Of a DNA stretch of 64,000 nt, positions 52,365 to 62,994 are shown in pieces (positions within the stretch are counted from its first letter, which is position 1; each line of letters starts with the position of its first letter). This stretch comes from Mayamaea pseudoterrestris. Its lineage: Eukaryota; Bacillariophyta; Bacillariophyceae; Sellaphorales; Sellaphoraceae. Below the pieces are notes generated by a model, which was not told where the DNA came from, did not search any database, and worked only from the letters and a program-made list of their open reading frames with translations. Where the stretch lies: NCBI GenBank assembly GCA_027923505.1, contig BROI01000016.1, positions 558,001-622,000 on the forward strand, written 5' to 3'. Made by a program: the position numbers and the translations under genes.

Positions 52365-53405
52365 ATGGCTCGAGGTTACAACAAGCGTGACCATGGCTGG
52401 ATAATTTCGTCAACGCCGCCGCCAGTTGATAGTGCAAATGGCAGCAGCAGCGACAAGCGAATGCGGCGACTGGACGTGACGCCGTTTCCATTGGATCGTC
52501 CCATTCATGTTTCTAGCCAAGTCACAATGCTTTCGCTTTGTGTCAATCGAAATCTTCGAGATGCAAGCTTGAGGAGCAAGATTCAAAATTACTACAAGGA
52601 GATTCTTTTGAGTGACATTCTCGAGCAAGTCGACGTGATTCATTGGAAGCTGCTGCATGTCAAACAATCGGACATTCAGCTCCAAGCCATTGTTCAAGAA
52701 CTGACTGGTTATTTGAAATGCTACTCGGATAATGTTCCGTTCATGTTCACCATGATGGTCCTTCTGGCTGGTCTCAAGGGCCAAGCTCGCTTGGAGTCGA
52801 TGCGCAAGGAACTTGTATTGTCGTTTGTTGCTTCATTTCTTTGCATCACGCAAGCTAACGAGTACAAGCTTGGAGCGCATTTTGTCACCTTTGTGAGCAA
52901 AAGTCTCGACGACTTTAATGATCTTCGTCGACGTCAAGTATGTTCGAACTGGAACGCTCGCTTTTTGTCGCGACTCTTGTGTTTGGACGCTGCCGAAGTA
53001 TTACTGCGCATGGCCAACGACATGAAGTCCTACACAAGCATTCGACCAAGCGAAAAAGAGGAAGGTGAACTGGCGCAGAATTCCATATATTGTCTCACTT
53101 ACGAAGTAATTACCTTCTTGATGCAATGCATCGATGAGGATGGTTTGCTCCGTCGCCAGCACCATTCCTTGCTGGCGCAACTAACCTTGGCGCGTCGCGC
53201 ATTGACGGCGGAGATCGATGACATTGACAATGATCTCGCTTTTCAAGTGGCGGAGAAGGAGGAGGCGGAGGGATACTTTGACTACAACGATGGCAACAAT
53301 GACGACCATGAAAACAAGTACTGTCGCGAGGCGCCAGGTACGACAATTTCCAAGCGAAGAGTTGAACGAAAGGCAATCATCTCGACCCGTCACGCGGTAT
53401 TGTAA
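52365..53405 (+). CDS. Unrecognised helical protein
   Basis: 346 aa. A short polar N-terminus (RGYNKRDHGW, SSSDKRMRRLD) is followed by ~230 residues of helices (LSDILEQVDVIHWKLL, VPFMFTMMVLLAGLKG, ELVLSFVASFLCITQ, LTYEVITFLMQCIDEDG) and an acidic tail. The helical repeat and the phrase around FMFTMMVLLAGL faintly recall the MIF4G region of nuclear cap-binding protein 80, but this is too weak to name it. No signal peptide. Confidence 0.55.
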   Translation: MARGYNKRDHGWIISSTPPPVDSANGSSSDKRMRRLDVTPFPLDRPIHVSSQVTMLSLCVNRNLRDASLRSKIQNYYKEILLSDILEQVDVIHWKLLHVKQSDIQLQAIVQELTGYLKCYSDNVPFMFTMMVLLAGLKGQARLESMRKELVLSFVASFLCITQANEYKLGAHFVTFVSKSLDDFNDLRRRQVCSNWNARFLSRLLCLDAAEVLLRMANDMKSYTSIRPSEKEEGELAQNSIYCLTYEVITFLMQCIDEDGLLRRQHHSLLAQLTLARRALTAEIDDIDNDLAFQVAEKEEAEGYFDYNDGNNDDHENKYCREAPGTTISKRRVERKAIISTRHAVL

Positions 53406-53965
53406 TTTTGTATAACATGTATAATGAAGTAGTGTGGTACATTCCGCCTTAGTAAATGTAGTACGAGTTATAAAGACACTTTACGGACCGGTGGGGTATG
53501 GAGCTCACGAGCATGCGCAGCAGCACGTTGACTGAACAAAGTACTTCATTCAAGTGTCATTTGCTGTCCGATACTTTTCAGCTATGGCAGCTCGAGATGG
53601 ATTTAAAAGGCTCGCGTCCTTGACTCGGACAACCCTGCAAAAGCTTTCGCAGATGGCAATGTTGTCGTGAGGAAGACGCACGGAACATGACGCACATCGT
53701 TCTATGGCCCTGACTCGTGTGACGCATCGCTCGGATGCGAAGGCTTAACCAAATTATTATTGCCATTGGCTGCAATTGATTTCCAAAGCACTAAACTTGC
53801 GTACAAGAAGCCCCTTTTTCTGGACGGTTGCTGATTGAAAATGTCAATCTGTAATCGTGCTATGCTTGACATTCGTCATTATGTCTGATTGAACCAACCA
53901 TAATGTCAAGACAGACATTTCGGATATTCGGAACAACATTAAGAATTCTACGGACAAACGGCTTA
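53406..53965. other. Intergenic region
   Basis: 560 bp with no gene recognised. Confidence 0.45.
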
Positions 53966-54508
53966 ACAGTGCTGGACAGCATAACCTGAATAAGCAGTCA
54001 TATGTCCCGAAGCCAATGATATTTTTCCCTTTAAATCTAGCAATTGATAGAGCAAGGCTTAAAGAATACAGGGTCCAAGTTTGGTGAAAATCGCTTCGGC
54101 ACATCTAGAGGTGCGCCAGCTGTTGTGATGGATTTTTGCAACCGGGACTCGTTTCGCCACTTTTCACAAGCGCGTTTCGCATCGCCAAAATGGACCAATT
54201 TCACCACCCAGCGATAACGAAGGAACGACAAGTGCTGAAAAGCTACAAACACAACGATCCGTTCGTATACACCCACAAGGTGATGATGTAATGTTGTACT
54301 TCATGAAAATGATGTAAATCAGGTCCCAGAGGCTGCATCACATTTGAGCCAAAACCCCATTTTGGCACCTTGGGTCATTAATATCTTTCGACACCATTGG
54401 TTGCTTGACGTAATGAGGGTCATTCCTGAGTCGTATTGATGAATACTCCATGATGAAAGCCCTAATTCACGAATCTAAACTTATTCAGGTTATGCTGTCC
54501 AGCACTGT
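53966..54508. mobile_element. Mariner-like MITE, 543 bp, 29-bp perfect terminal inverted repeats
   Basis: Left end 53966-53994 (starting ACAGTGCTGGACAGCATAAC) is the exact reverse complement of right end 54480-54508. CAGTGCTGG is a start typical of Tc1/mariner elements. TA precedes the left end and AA follows the right end; counting from CAGT instead, AA and TA, so a TA target duplication is nearly but not fully preserved. The interior has no transposase frame, so this is a nonautonomous element. Perfect ends suggest recent activity. Confidence 0.8.
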
Positions 54509-54694
54509 AAGTAAAGGCAATTGCACTTCATGTCGGAGTCTTCATCATGACATGTTCAAAACACTTAACCGCGACCGCACAACCTTCTCGTCGCGTTGCA
54601 GTAATTTTTCGCTCCACAAAATTACACCGTCAGAACAAACGAGTCGCGTTCTTTACAGTTATAAAGCTGCATATACTCCAGCAAGATCAACAAC

Positions 54695-55424
54695 ATGTCT
54701 ATACTACAGTACTTGGAGGAGCACTTTGGCTGCGACTGCAACTTTACAATCATTTCCGACAATGCGAAGTCCCTCGCATCCAGTCAGCCGCGCCGTGCAA
54801 CGCAAACGTCGGCACCAGCACAAGTCAGCCTCCTTTCCACCTAGCAAAGGCAGGAGACGGTCATGTGCACGACGAGCATCCCATCCGCAGCCCCCGCAGC
54901 CGCAACGAAAGCAGAGTAACCGGCGATCGACGAGTCGGTGGGAGGGAGCCGCCGTGCAAAAGGATCATCAACTCACGCCAGTCATGCGGGGCCGAAGAGC
55001 TATCGGCTGCGTGGAGCGGCAATGTGTCAGCGACAAGCACAATATGAGTCTAGACGACGTCATGGAAGGGCTTTACATTCAACCGGATTCACTGCAGGAG
55101 CAAGACTTGGTCATGAAGCTTCCGTCGCGCCAAGACTCGTCGCCCGACTTGGCAGCAGCTGCGGCATTATGCTGCTACACGTCACCGGAGCGTAGAACCA
55201 AACAAGACTACTTGCTTTCACAGCAAGGACGAAGACTATCGCTCTGTCACCTTTCGCCGCCGCAACCACTCACTAGTAGCAGCGACCATGGTCCCAGCCG
55301 CGATGTTCGACCACGCATGCCCGTCAAGACCAACTCGTCCACGTCAATGAACAACAGCAGCAGCACTTCGAAGCGATGGATGATTCTCAATAATATTGAC
55401 AGGGCCATGATTGGGACGCAGTGA
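54695..55424 (+). CDS. Uncertain gene, basic/low-complexity protein
   Basis: The best-supported stretch is MSLDDVMEGLYIQPDSLQEQ from the ATG at 55044 to the stop at 55424 (126 aa), which looks like real protein. Upstream, the same frame is open through a basic Arg/Ser/Pro-rich stretch back into the MITE, so its first ATG at 54450 cannot be the native start. In a second frame an ATG at 54695 gives MSILQYLEEHFGCDCNFTII, also protein-like, ending at 54843. These may be two parts of one gene joined by an intron or broken by a frameshift; no good splice pair was found. Function unknown. Confidence 0.3.
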
Positions 55425-55916
55425 ATTGTGAAACTTGACAGGAGCGTTACAACATGCTTGCATACCATAGTGTATCTGGAGCTAAAATATAACAACAACA
55501 TGTACTTTTGTAATGCTAACTGCGCCACCATGTATGCGCGCGTCCTTGTAAACAATCAAGTCATGTCAAACTATAACATGGCATTTTCCGGTAGAATACT
55601 AGTTGTCCATGATGCGCGTGTAGTAGGATGATGGAACGTGGTTTGTCTCGCTTGTAAGACTCGGAACTCGGAGCCACCGCTCAACGATTTAACTAGCTGG
55701 GAGTTGGCCCAAATACTGGGCGCACCATACCCCGCATTACACTCTTGATCAAACATGGCATCATATAAAGTGAACTCGTATCCTTGTATTATTTATATCG
55801 GTTCACTAACCACTAATTACGATCCAAGGTGCGACTACTGCTCGCACCCACGGTCGCTTGCAAATTTTTACTTCGTTTCGTTGTACTACTCGAGTCCTCC
55901 ACACTCTTCCCTTTGC
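55425..55916. other. Intergenic, convergent gene ends
   Basis: 492 bp; nothing recognised. Confidence 0.45.
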
Positions 55917-57029
55917 TTACAACCCCTTGGTAGTGTCCTGTCCAAGCTGCATGAGCGAGTCATCAACCTGCTGGACAATCTCCGAGTGACTGTACTTTTC
56001 CGCGTCACCGCCCTCCTTTTCAATCTGCTCCTTGATCCAAAAGTACGTCTTGCCAAGTCCCTCCTTGATAGAAATGGTCGGACACCAGCCAAGCTTTTCC
56101 AAGATCAAAACGTTATTGGAGTTGCGGCCACGAACACCCATGGGCCCATCAATATGCTTGATCGGCAAGTTCTTGTTCTCAAACGACATGGCAATCTTTC
56201 CAAACTCAATCATGTCCACCATTTCCGTTGTTCCCATGTTAATAGGAACATCGCAGTCACTAAACATCAACCGCAAGACTCCCTCCACGCAGTCATCAAT
56301 AAAAGTAAACGACCGCGTCTGCTTGCCATCACCCCACATTTCAAAATGCTCCGTACTGGTCAACGCCTTGCGGCAAAAGGCGGCTGGCGCCTTTTCACGC
56401 CCACCCTTCCAGGTGCCGCGCGGACCGTAAATGTTGTGGAAGCGCGCGATGCGAATCTTGAGCGGAAAGTCGCGTCCGTACGCCAAGGCCATTTCCTCGG
56501 CGTACAGCTTTTCGAGTCCGTACATGTCCTGCGGACGCGCCGGCCAGGCGTCGGATTCCGCCAAGCCGGGGTTGGCCGGGTCCTCCTGCTTACTCTCGTT
56601 GTAGACGCAGGCGCTGGAGGCGTAGAAAAAGTCGTGGCACTTGGCGCGGCGGGCGGCTTCCAGCATGTTCATGCTAATGGCCGTGTTGTTGAAAGCCAAG
56701 ACGGACTCGTTGGAAACAATGAAGCCCATGCCTCCCATGTCAGCCGCAAGATTGTAGACTTGGGTGCAGCCTTCGCAAGCCTTGCAGGCAACCTCGAGCT
56801 TGCGAAGGTCATCGAGGATGAACTCGTCGCAAAACTCCTCGTTGCTCATGAACTCGTTCTTCTTCCAGTCGACGACGATAACGTGGTAGCCGGCAGCCTT
56901 GAGACGCTTGGCAATGTGCGAGCCAATGAAGCCGGCGCCGCCACCGACGCACACCTTGGCGCCATTGCCGGCGGGAAGCGTAAAGGGACGAAAGGTGCTT
57001 GGGTCGGGAGGAGCTTGGTTGGAGGACAT
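55917..57029 (-). CDS. GME: GDP-mannose 3,5-epimerase
   Basis: 370 aa, close to plant GME (~375 aa). It is an extended short-chain dehydrogenase/reductase fold with the NAD-binding glycine motif GGGAGFIGSH (29-38), the NLAADMGGMGFI segment characteristic of GME, Ser-Ser at 138-139 (YASSACVY) and the catalytic Y170-x-x-x-K174. FHNIYGPRGTWKGGREKAPAAFCRK is also a GME signature. The enzyme converts GDP-D-mannose to GDP-L-galactose (and GDP-L-gulose), feeding ascorbate and L-galactose-containing polysaccharides. It is cytosolic with no leader. The first ~20 residues are a short Pro-rich extension. The codon usage is more GC-rich than its neighbours, as expected for a highly expressed gene. Confidence 0.95.
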   Translation of the reverse strand: MSSNQAPPDPSTFRPFTLPAGNGAKVCVGGGAGFIGSHIAKRLKAAGYHVIVVDWKKNEFMSNEEFCDEFILDDLRKLEVACKACEGCTQVYNLAADMGGMGFIVSNESVLAFNNTAISMNMLEAARRAKCHDFFYASSACVYNESKQEDPANPGLAESDAWPARPQDMYGLEKLYAEEMALAYGRDFPLKIRIARFHNIYGPRGTWKGGREKAPAAFCRKALTSTEHFEMWGDGKQTRSFTFIDDCVEGVLRLMFSDCDVPINMGTTEMVDMIEFGKIAMSFENKNLPIKHIDGPMGVRGRNSNNVLILEKLGWCPTISIKEGLGKTYFWIKEQIEKEGGDAEKYSHSEIVQQVDDSLMQLGQDTTKGL

Positions 57030-57459
57030 GGTGATGGTGAATGAACTTTGCTTTGGAGAGAAGATTCAGGATTTGATGCAAGGATCAAGTAAATGTATCG
57101 ATTACTTTATCAAGTTTGCAGCAGATGAGATCAATGCTCTCGGTTATTGTGGTCTTGCTACGAGAGGTTGGCCTCGGACTTTTGATGGATCCTTTGGCCT
57201 CGATGCGTGTTGTTGTGTGGACCAAAATGACTGCAGAGCCGATTTGGAATGACCCTTTTCGCCATCGTGGCATCCGATCCAATCAAAGCGAGTACCGAAG
57301 CGATGCTCAGCTATCTATCATAAACGTACTGTTAAGCTTTTACGATAGCCGTACATGCCGGCAAACTTCAGGCTTTAACTCACTACAGCTCATATAAACC
57401 AGAAACTACAGACGGTTCATGCTTATAATCATAGTCTCAAGTAATCGGTAACTTTTTCA
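57030..57459. other. Intergenic region
   Basis: 430 bp upstream of GME; contains its 5' flank, no other gene seen. Confidence 0.45.
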
Positions 57460-59224
57460 TCATTTTATTTCCAAGTCGGCTGCCTTTGGGACTCCCAAAA
57501 CATCCAACTCCTTGTTGCAGTTCCACATGTAGCATGGATCAGGATATCCATGCGGTCCTTTGCAACGACTCGTCTTGTGGTGGATCGACGACCAAGTGAC
57601 GCAGTCGGAAGCGCCAGTCGTCAACGACGTTCCAACGGTAAAGGTGAGCCCACGCGTAAAGGCATATGCAAGTCGCGTCAACAACTTGCGGCCTAGCTCA
57701 TCGTCAGGCAAGTATGCCACGCGACGAGTTCCGCTGAATGACCTTCCGGGGTTGCTGCGGCGAGTGAAAACATAGACGAAGGCGTTAGGTGCGATCATTT
57801 TGTAAGAGCGCGAAGCTATGCAGCGTTTCAAAAACGTACGGATGATAATTCTTTTGAGCGCCGCTCGGAATGTTATATGTTATCACAATTGACTGTGTTG
57901 AGCTGTATCCTTCGCAGGCAATCCAGGGATTTGTTACAATCTTCATCGAGCCCGACGGCATCTTGCCTTGTGGCTCCGCAAAGTTGGCGCAGCAGAGCGG
58001 ACAGCGACCCGAATGGGCAGCCGCACTTAGTATGCAAGCGTAATGAAACTGGTGGTTGCAACCAGACACTTGGCCGACTTGTTGTGTTTGGAGCGGAAGG
58101 AGACAAATAACGCAGCCGCTGTTTATAACCGAACGCAGGTCGACCGCAAGAATTTTGTCCCGCACACTCAAGGAGAGAGAGTCTGGAGCAGTGTACATAA
58201 TGGTCTTGCTTGGTAAAGGTCGAAAAAACTGGCCGACAAAACTTGACAAACACGGAAACCCTATCCATATGCGGTGAACAGTATTGGCGTCCGCCTGCGA
58301 GTTAAACATGAGATCAATGAGGCATTGAATCTTATCTCGATATTCAAGGATTTGATCCTTCGGGTCATATGTGCAATGCATGAGAGGGACGCACTGCGCT
58401 GATGAGCGAACTACAACGAGAGGGCCCCATTGAAATGTATATGCATTCGACACCCATCGGCTAGTAGTTCCTTTCAACCGAGCGACGAGCAGACAGACTG
58501 GACCAAAGCCTTGGTTGCGATATGTAGTGTGGTCGTCGCAAAAATATATACCCTCACCGAAAGATGACCCATTTGAGCTTGCAACAATATTCCGGGAGCT
58601 GCGATCCTTTGGAGTCAAGAGCCCATACTTTTGGATGTTTATCAACGAGGATTGCGTCGTATAATGAAACGATAAGTCTATTCGAGTGCTGATTTTCATG
58701 GACTTGAATTCCTTCTGCTTCTCGAGCATGCGTGCGACCAGTTCGATAAGATCGTTGTGTCCATTATCGCTCATGAGGCTGATGTCAGCTGTATAACGCC
58801 CATAGCCTCGCTTAAGCAGCACGTGCAACTCAGCGAGGCAATGCACAAACGCTGCAGCCTTTGTCGACAAGGTTTTTGCATCAAATTTGGCTTGTAACCA
58901 CTTGGCAAATAGACTATCGAGTTCGATAGATGGATCTGTCGGACTAGGTGTCGTTTTATATGTAAGCATTGGAGTCATGCGACAACCAGCGGACATGCAG
59001 AACCCCTTGACTTTTTCGGCCGCCTTGTCCAGGACACGTAGGGCCACATTGGCGATGGAAACAATGAAGTCAAGCATACAAAACATAACGGATACTAGTG
59101 AGCTAGAATGCGTTGTTTTGGAAAGCACAGGAATGATGATTAATGCTTCCACTTTCTTGAATTGGCGTGGGAGACGGTCGAAAGTTGTCACGTTTCGCGG
59201 TAAAATCCAAATATCAAACGTCAT
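57460..59224 (-). CDS. PARP-like ADP-ribosyltransferase fused to Deltex RING-DTC E3 module, two exons
   Basis: Exons 59224-57840 and 57754-57460; the 85-nt intron (GTACGT...CGCAG) lies in the DTC domain and splicing restores HPNPGRSFSGTRR. 559 aa from the ATG at 59224. Residues ~45-70 are hydrophobic. Residues ~180-255 resemble a PARP catalytic fold: FHYTT (H187, HG-T position), QKYGLLTP, then SSFGEGIYFCDD (Y227). Residues 371-411 are a RING (CVIC, CNHQFHYAC, CPLC). The DTC domain follows: SIVITYNIPSG, TRRVAYLPDDELGRKLL, GLTFTVGTSLTTG, SIHHKTS, HGYPDPCYMWNCNKEL. Deltex RING-DTC proteins bind NAD+/ADP-ribose and ubiquitylate ADP-ribosylated targets or ADP-ribose itself. Having both activities in one chain is the notable point. 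The third PARP catalytic residue was not located. Confidence 0.8.
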
Positions 59225-59772
59225 ACCGGTAGTCACTTAGTTTCTCATATCGATGCAGCCTTTTAGGGCGTCGATGCAGCTCTGCTCTAGTACTGGCATG
59301 CGATATACTAAGCCATAGACAGACGTTGTAACAGTTAGAGCAAGCCAAAGCTTTCACGTGATGAGGATTGAAAAATTGCAGACAGCTGTCGCTTGAATGA
59401 CACGGAGTGCTCCAATGACATCAAGAATGGCACAGATGAGCAAAGAGGCATGTTAAAGGCTATGAAGAATAACAATGAAGCATTCCAATTACGATGTGAT
59501 ATTAACCGATAATGGTTGTAAGCAATTCGTCATCTCGTGGTTTATTCGTCGTCTTTTTTGTTTTCGCGGGCAAAACAAGTTGTGTCACACCGTTACTCAA
59601 ATCACAACATTGGTAAAGCGCGGGCAGCAACTCGAAAAAATCTCGAAATGCGCTCTCCGTGGCTTGCTCATCATGGAGAATCACTTGTCCCTCATTCTTC
59701 GCTTAAACCTGGCAAACAGCGAATACTACATGCAGATTAATACTAGAACAATCTGCGAGAGCGCCTTCACTA
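59225..59772. promoter_or_regulatory. Divergent intergenic region
   Basis: 548 bp between the Deltex-like and BTB genes; no gene or motif recognised. Confidence 0.4.
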
Positions 59773-60861
59773 ATGATATCTACGATTCTGGGACGAGCGA
59801 GCGCGAAGAGAGTAGTATGGATTACGGATTCGCCCGCCGATGAGACGGTAAAATTTGCGCAAGAGAGCGTGACGAGTCTGAAATTGGAGGCAGAGGTAGC
59901 GACCGAGCCGAAGGGAACGGATGTTTTCGTGCTGAACATTGGAGGCAAGGAGACGGCGACGACCTTTCGCAGCACTCTCACAATCATCCCAAACAACATG
60001 CTAGCAGATAAGTTCAGCGGTCGCTGGGATCACAACTTTCACAGAAGCAAGGATGGCAGCTACCTTGCCTTGATTGATCGCAAGCCCGAGCTCTTTGTGC
60101 CACTCTTAGATTTTTTACGCGATTTGAGTGTCATGACTCCTCATGACAAGCAATCGCTTCCACCAATGACACCGTCGTTCACCAATCCTTTAGACGAATC
60201 ACAGTTCCGCCGCATGGTTGACGGATATGGTTTGACGACTACTCTATATGCGTACGATATCTACGAATTTGGCAGGCTGTTGCTAACGTGGAATTGTCGC
60301 ACATGTCTATCGACAGAATGCTCTGTGATGGACGTTTTATTGGAGAGAGATCCTGCACCGGAATGTCGCGCTCGCTACTTTTGTTTGGATCGCCCAGAAG
60401 GATCGCTTGGAGTCAGTCACGGTCGTAAAGTGAAAGCTTTTGAGGTGTTGGTGGGGCGTAATAGTATGTGCCATGTTGGTTGGATCCATCGAGGCACGTT
60501 CTTTGGCAATAGTATGATGGAACTTGAAGCCGAGACCAGAGATGTTCTGTTTTGCTGCAACATTAACCGAGTTGGTTACAAGAATGGGCAAGGCCGGTCA
60601 ATTGATTGCAAGTTGCCCAAATTACACCGCGACGATGAATTCCGAATCCATTGCAACAAGCGAAATGATACCGGCGAGTTGGAATTTCGAATTGACGGCG
60701 TTCCTATCGTTGCATCAAACAACATCCTGAAAGAAAATCAAGTAAAACATTTGTGTTTTAGTACATTGTTTGGTTGGTCAGTTCCTCAAGATTATGAGAT
60801 GATACCCTACCTTTGTGTGACGGCTGGCGTGTGTCGGTTCTCGGATATCGAACTGGAGTAA
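59773..60861 (+). CDS. BTB/T1 (KCTD-type) domain protein
   Basis: 362 aa from the ATG at 59773. Residues ~50-115 form a T1-type BTB domain: VFVLNIGGKETATTFRSTL, NNMLADKFSGRW, GSYLALIDRKPELFVPLLDFLR. This is the tetramerisation fold of potassium channel N-termini and KCTD adaptor proteins. No membrane segments follow, so it is not a channel. The C-terminal ~170 residues (KVKAFEVLVGRNSMCHVGWI, DVLFCCNINRVGYKNG, LEFRIDGVPI) read like a SPRY/B30.2-type sandwich with low confidence. BTB-adaptor proteins often recruit substrates to cullin-3 ligases; that would be thematically close to the neighbouring E3 gene but is not shown. Confidence 0.75.
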   Translation: MISTILGRASAKRVVWITDSPADETVKFAQESVTSLKLEAEVATEPKGTDVFVLNIGGKETATTFRSTLTIIPNNMLADKFSGRWDHNFHRSKDGSYLALIDRKPELFVPLLDFLRDLSVMTPHDKQSLPPMTPSFTNPLDESQFRRMVDGYGLTTTLYAYDIYEFGRLLLTWNCRTCLSTECSVMDVLLERDPAPECRARYFCLDRPEGSLGVSHGRKVKAFEVLVGRNSMCHVGWIHRGTFFGNSMMELEAETRDVLFCCNINRVGYKNGQGRSIDCKLPKLHRDDEFRIHCNKRNDTGELEFRIDGVPIVASNNILKENQVKHLCFSTLFGWSVPQDYEMIPYLCVTAGVCRFSDIELE

Positions 60862-61091
60862 ACTGATCTGTAAACATGTACCAATCGACATAGTTTCTCC
60901 TCCGCCGCATGATCCTTGTCATTCTCTTGAAAGCCTTTTATTGTGCTGCGGACTTTTGATACAGCACGCGCCTACTCGAAAGCTTGCCCCTCGGCCCATG
61001 CGGCTGAAACTATCGGTCTATTATATGCGCTTTTACTCACGGCGTAGACTAAATGTTAGCACCAGCAAAGCGTACGGCTGCGAATTTACTG

Positions 61092-62994
61092 CTATCTCAC
61101 CGACGAGTTTGAATTCCACTTTTCCAATGCCGCGCGCTTGTCGTCAGCACAGGTGACCAACCATTGGCAACACATCCAAAAGTTGGGGTCTTCCAGCTCC
61201 AAGAAGCATTGAAAGTCGTTCACTGGTGCAGCCCCACACCCAGCGCTTAGTAAATCTCCAAGTAAAATGTGAAAATTGGAGCAGCAGTTGGCCAGCGTCA
61301 CGCGAGCCAGCAACTGGAACTGAAGGGTTGTGATGGCAGACAAGAGGCTGGCGTCGCGACTTATAGTGGAGGCTGCACTGGTAATGTACCCAGTGTCAGG
61401 ATTCACATCATGAATGTTTGACGCTATTTGGAATGGAAAGTTTGGATTGTTGGTAGAGAAGTTTTGCTGATCGCGAACCATGGCAGTTGACTCGGTCGTA
61501 AAAATGATGGATGGCATTGCGGCAGTCGAACTAAGAGAAATGTTTTGCGCTTGTGAAAACTTGGACCAAACAAGCTTTGTTGCTTCGATATGTTGCTGAA
61601 ATGTCAGACAATCGCTTTCAGCGTCACATTTGTCAGAAGCTGAGTAAGCAATAAGGTTAGCACTTGATTCGCTCCCTCGAGCAACGCTTTTCCGCACACT
61701 CAAACTTACCTCGCACCGGCAAGCCGACGGAAAACTCCGAATCAATTGAATTCCTCGCCTTCAAATCCTCCAACAAATCCTTCATTTGCTTGGCCTTGTC
61801 TCGTCTAGGTCTCAAGGCATACACTGCTAGCGCATGGTGAGCCTTGGTGTTGGCGGCGGGGTAAGAATGGCCACTGCGCGGCGGGTCTGGCGTCAATATA
61901 TTATCGGCTGCCTGATACAAGAGTTTCTTGAATTGGTCATTGGCGCTGGTAAAGTGCTCCTCGATCAAACTGTAGGAGTGGTTGCGCAGTCGCTCGGCTG
62001 CCAGTCGTGGGGTGTGCCCCTGATTCCAGTAGTACAATCGCACTTGCCACACCTTGTCATTTTCGTGCCCCGCAGGAGGTATACCATGATCGTACATGGA
62101 ATCCGCCTCCTCCTTGGTCAAAAAGTACGCCTGCTCCAAATCCTGTTCCGTCAAGACGCACGGGGTGCTTGGCATGAAGAAGCACTGCGTGTCGCGCCGC
62201 GCACGCTTGCCATCGTCGCACGAGACTTGCGCCCAGGGAACTTGGAGAAACTCCTCACTTCCCACCGGCGAATCGTTCACCCAAATCACAATCCGATCGG
62301 CAATGAGAGCATGCAAGTATCCATTGATCATGCCCAGTCGAACGTTGGCGCCAAGTCCAATGGGCGACGATAATCCAATGGCAATGTACTTGGCGTTGGA
62401 ACACTCGTAGTCATATGGTCCAACTGTTGACGCTGGTGGATAGCAATCGATTCCCTTGGACGCTTGCTCCTGCCGATGCTTTGCTTCGCGTCGAGCGTGC
62501 CGAGTTTGATGGTAATGCATGCTCCAGTAGACGAGTCGCATGGTCCATTGCTTGATTATGGCTGCATCCGTAATTGCGTCCATCGATTGCAGCTCTTGCT
62601 GATCAGTGAATTGCCGAAAGCGCGATCCATCCGCGCAAATGGATTGGTCCAATAAGTCTTGCAGAAAGTAGTCATGCCCAAAGCTGTCCAAACGTTGCGA
62701 CAATGGTGGAAGAATGTCCAAATCCAGCAGCGAGGAATCATTCACGTTTCCCATTCGCGCGCCCTGCAACCACTCGGGCGAATTGACTGAAAAGCAAGCG
62801 TTGAAGCTATTCTGATGTTGATGCAGCTGTTCATTGGCAGTCGTCGATTGCTGCGCCAGCGGCTCGTCCGCCGCTGAAAGCAAATGCTCTTTCGTCGACT
62901 TGCTCAGAAAAAAGGTGAAATTGAAAACGACGCTCAACAAGACAAAGAGGAGAAACCATTGGCGAATCGATCGAGCGCCAATTGGCAATGCCAT
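61092..62994 (-). CDS. Type II membrane glycosyltransferase-like protein, two exons
   Basis: Exons 62994-61710 and 61639-61092; the 70-nt intron (GTAAGT...ACTCAG) joins VGLPVR to ASDKCDAESDCLTF. 610 aa from the ATG at 62994. One N-terminal membrane anchor (QWFLLFVLLSVVFNFTFFL) suggests the Golgi. KYIAIGLSSPIGLGANVRLGMINGYLHAL and DRIVIWVND resemble the start of the GT-B nucleotide-sugar-binding half of fucosyltransferase-like enzymes. SDKC-x-x-ES-x-C-x-x-F recalls a motif of stramenopile glycosyltransferase-like proteins (from memory). The C-terminal ~180 residues include a serine/threonine stretch and FTTESTAMVRDQQNF. Acceptor and donor are unknown; with GME nearby, a GDP-sugar is possible. 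Confidence 0.6.

Noticed and set aside
55755-57044. 429-aa open frame on the + strand
   Set aside because: It is antisense to GDP-mannose epimerase, whose motifs fix the coding strand; the frame is open only because of that gene's codon bias.
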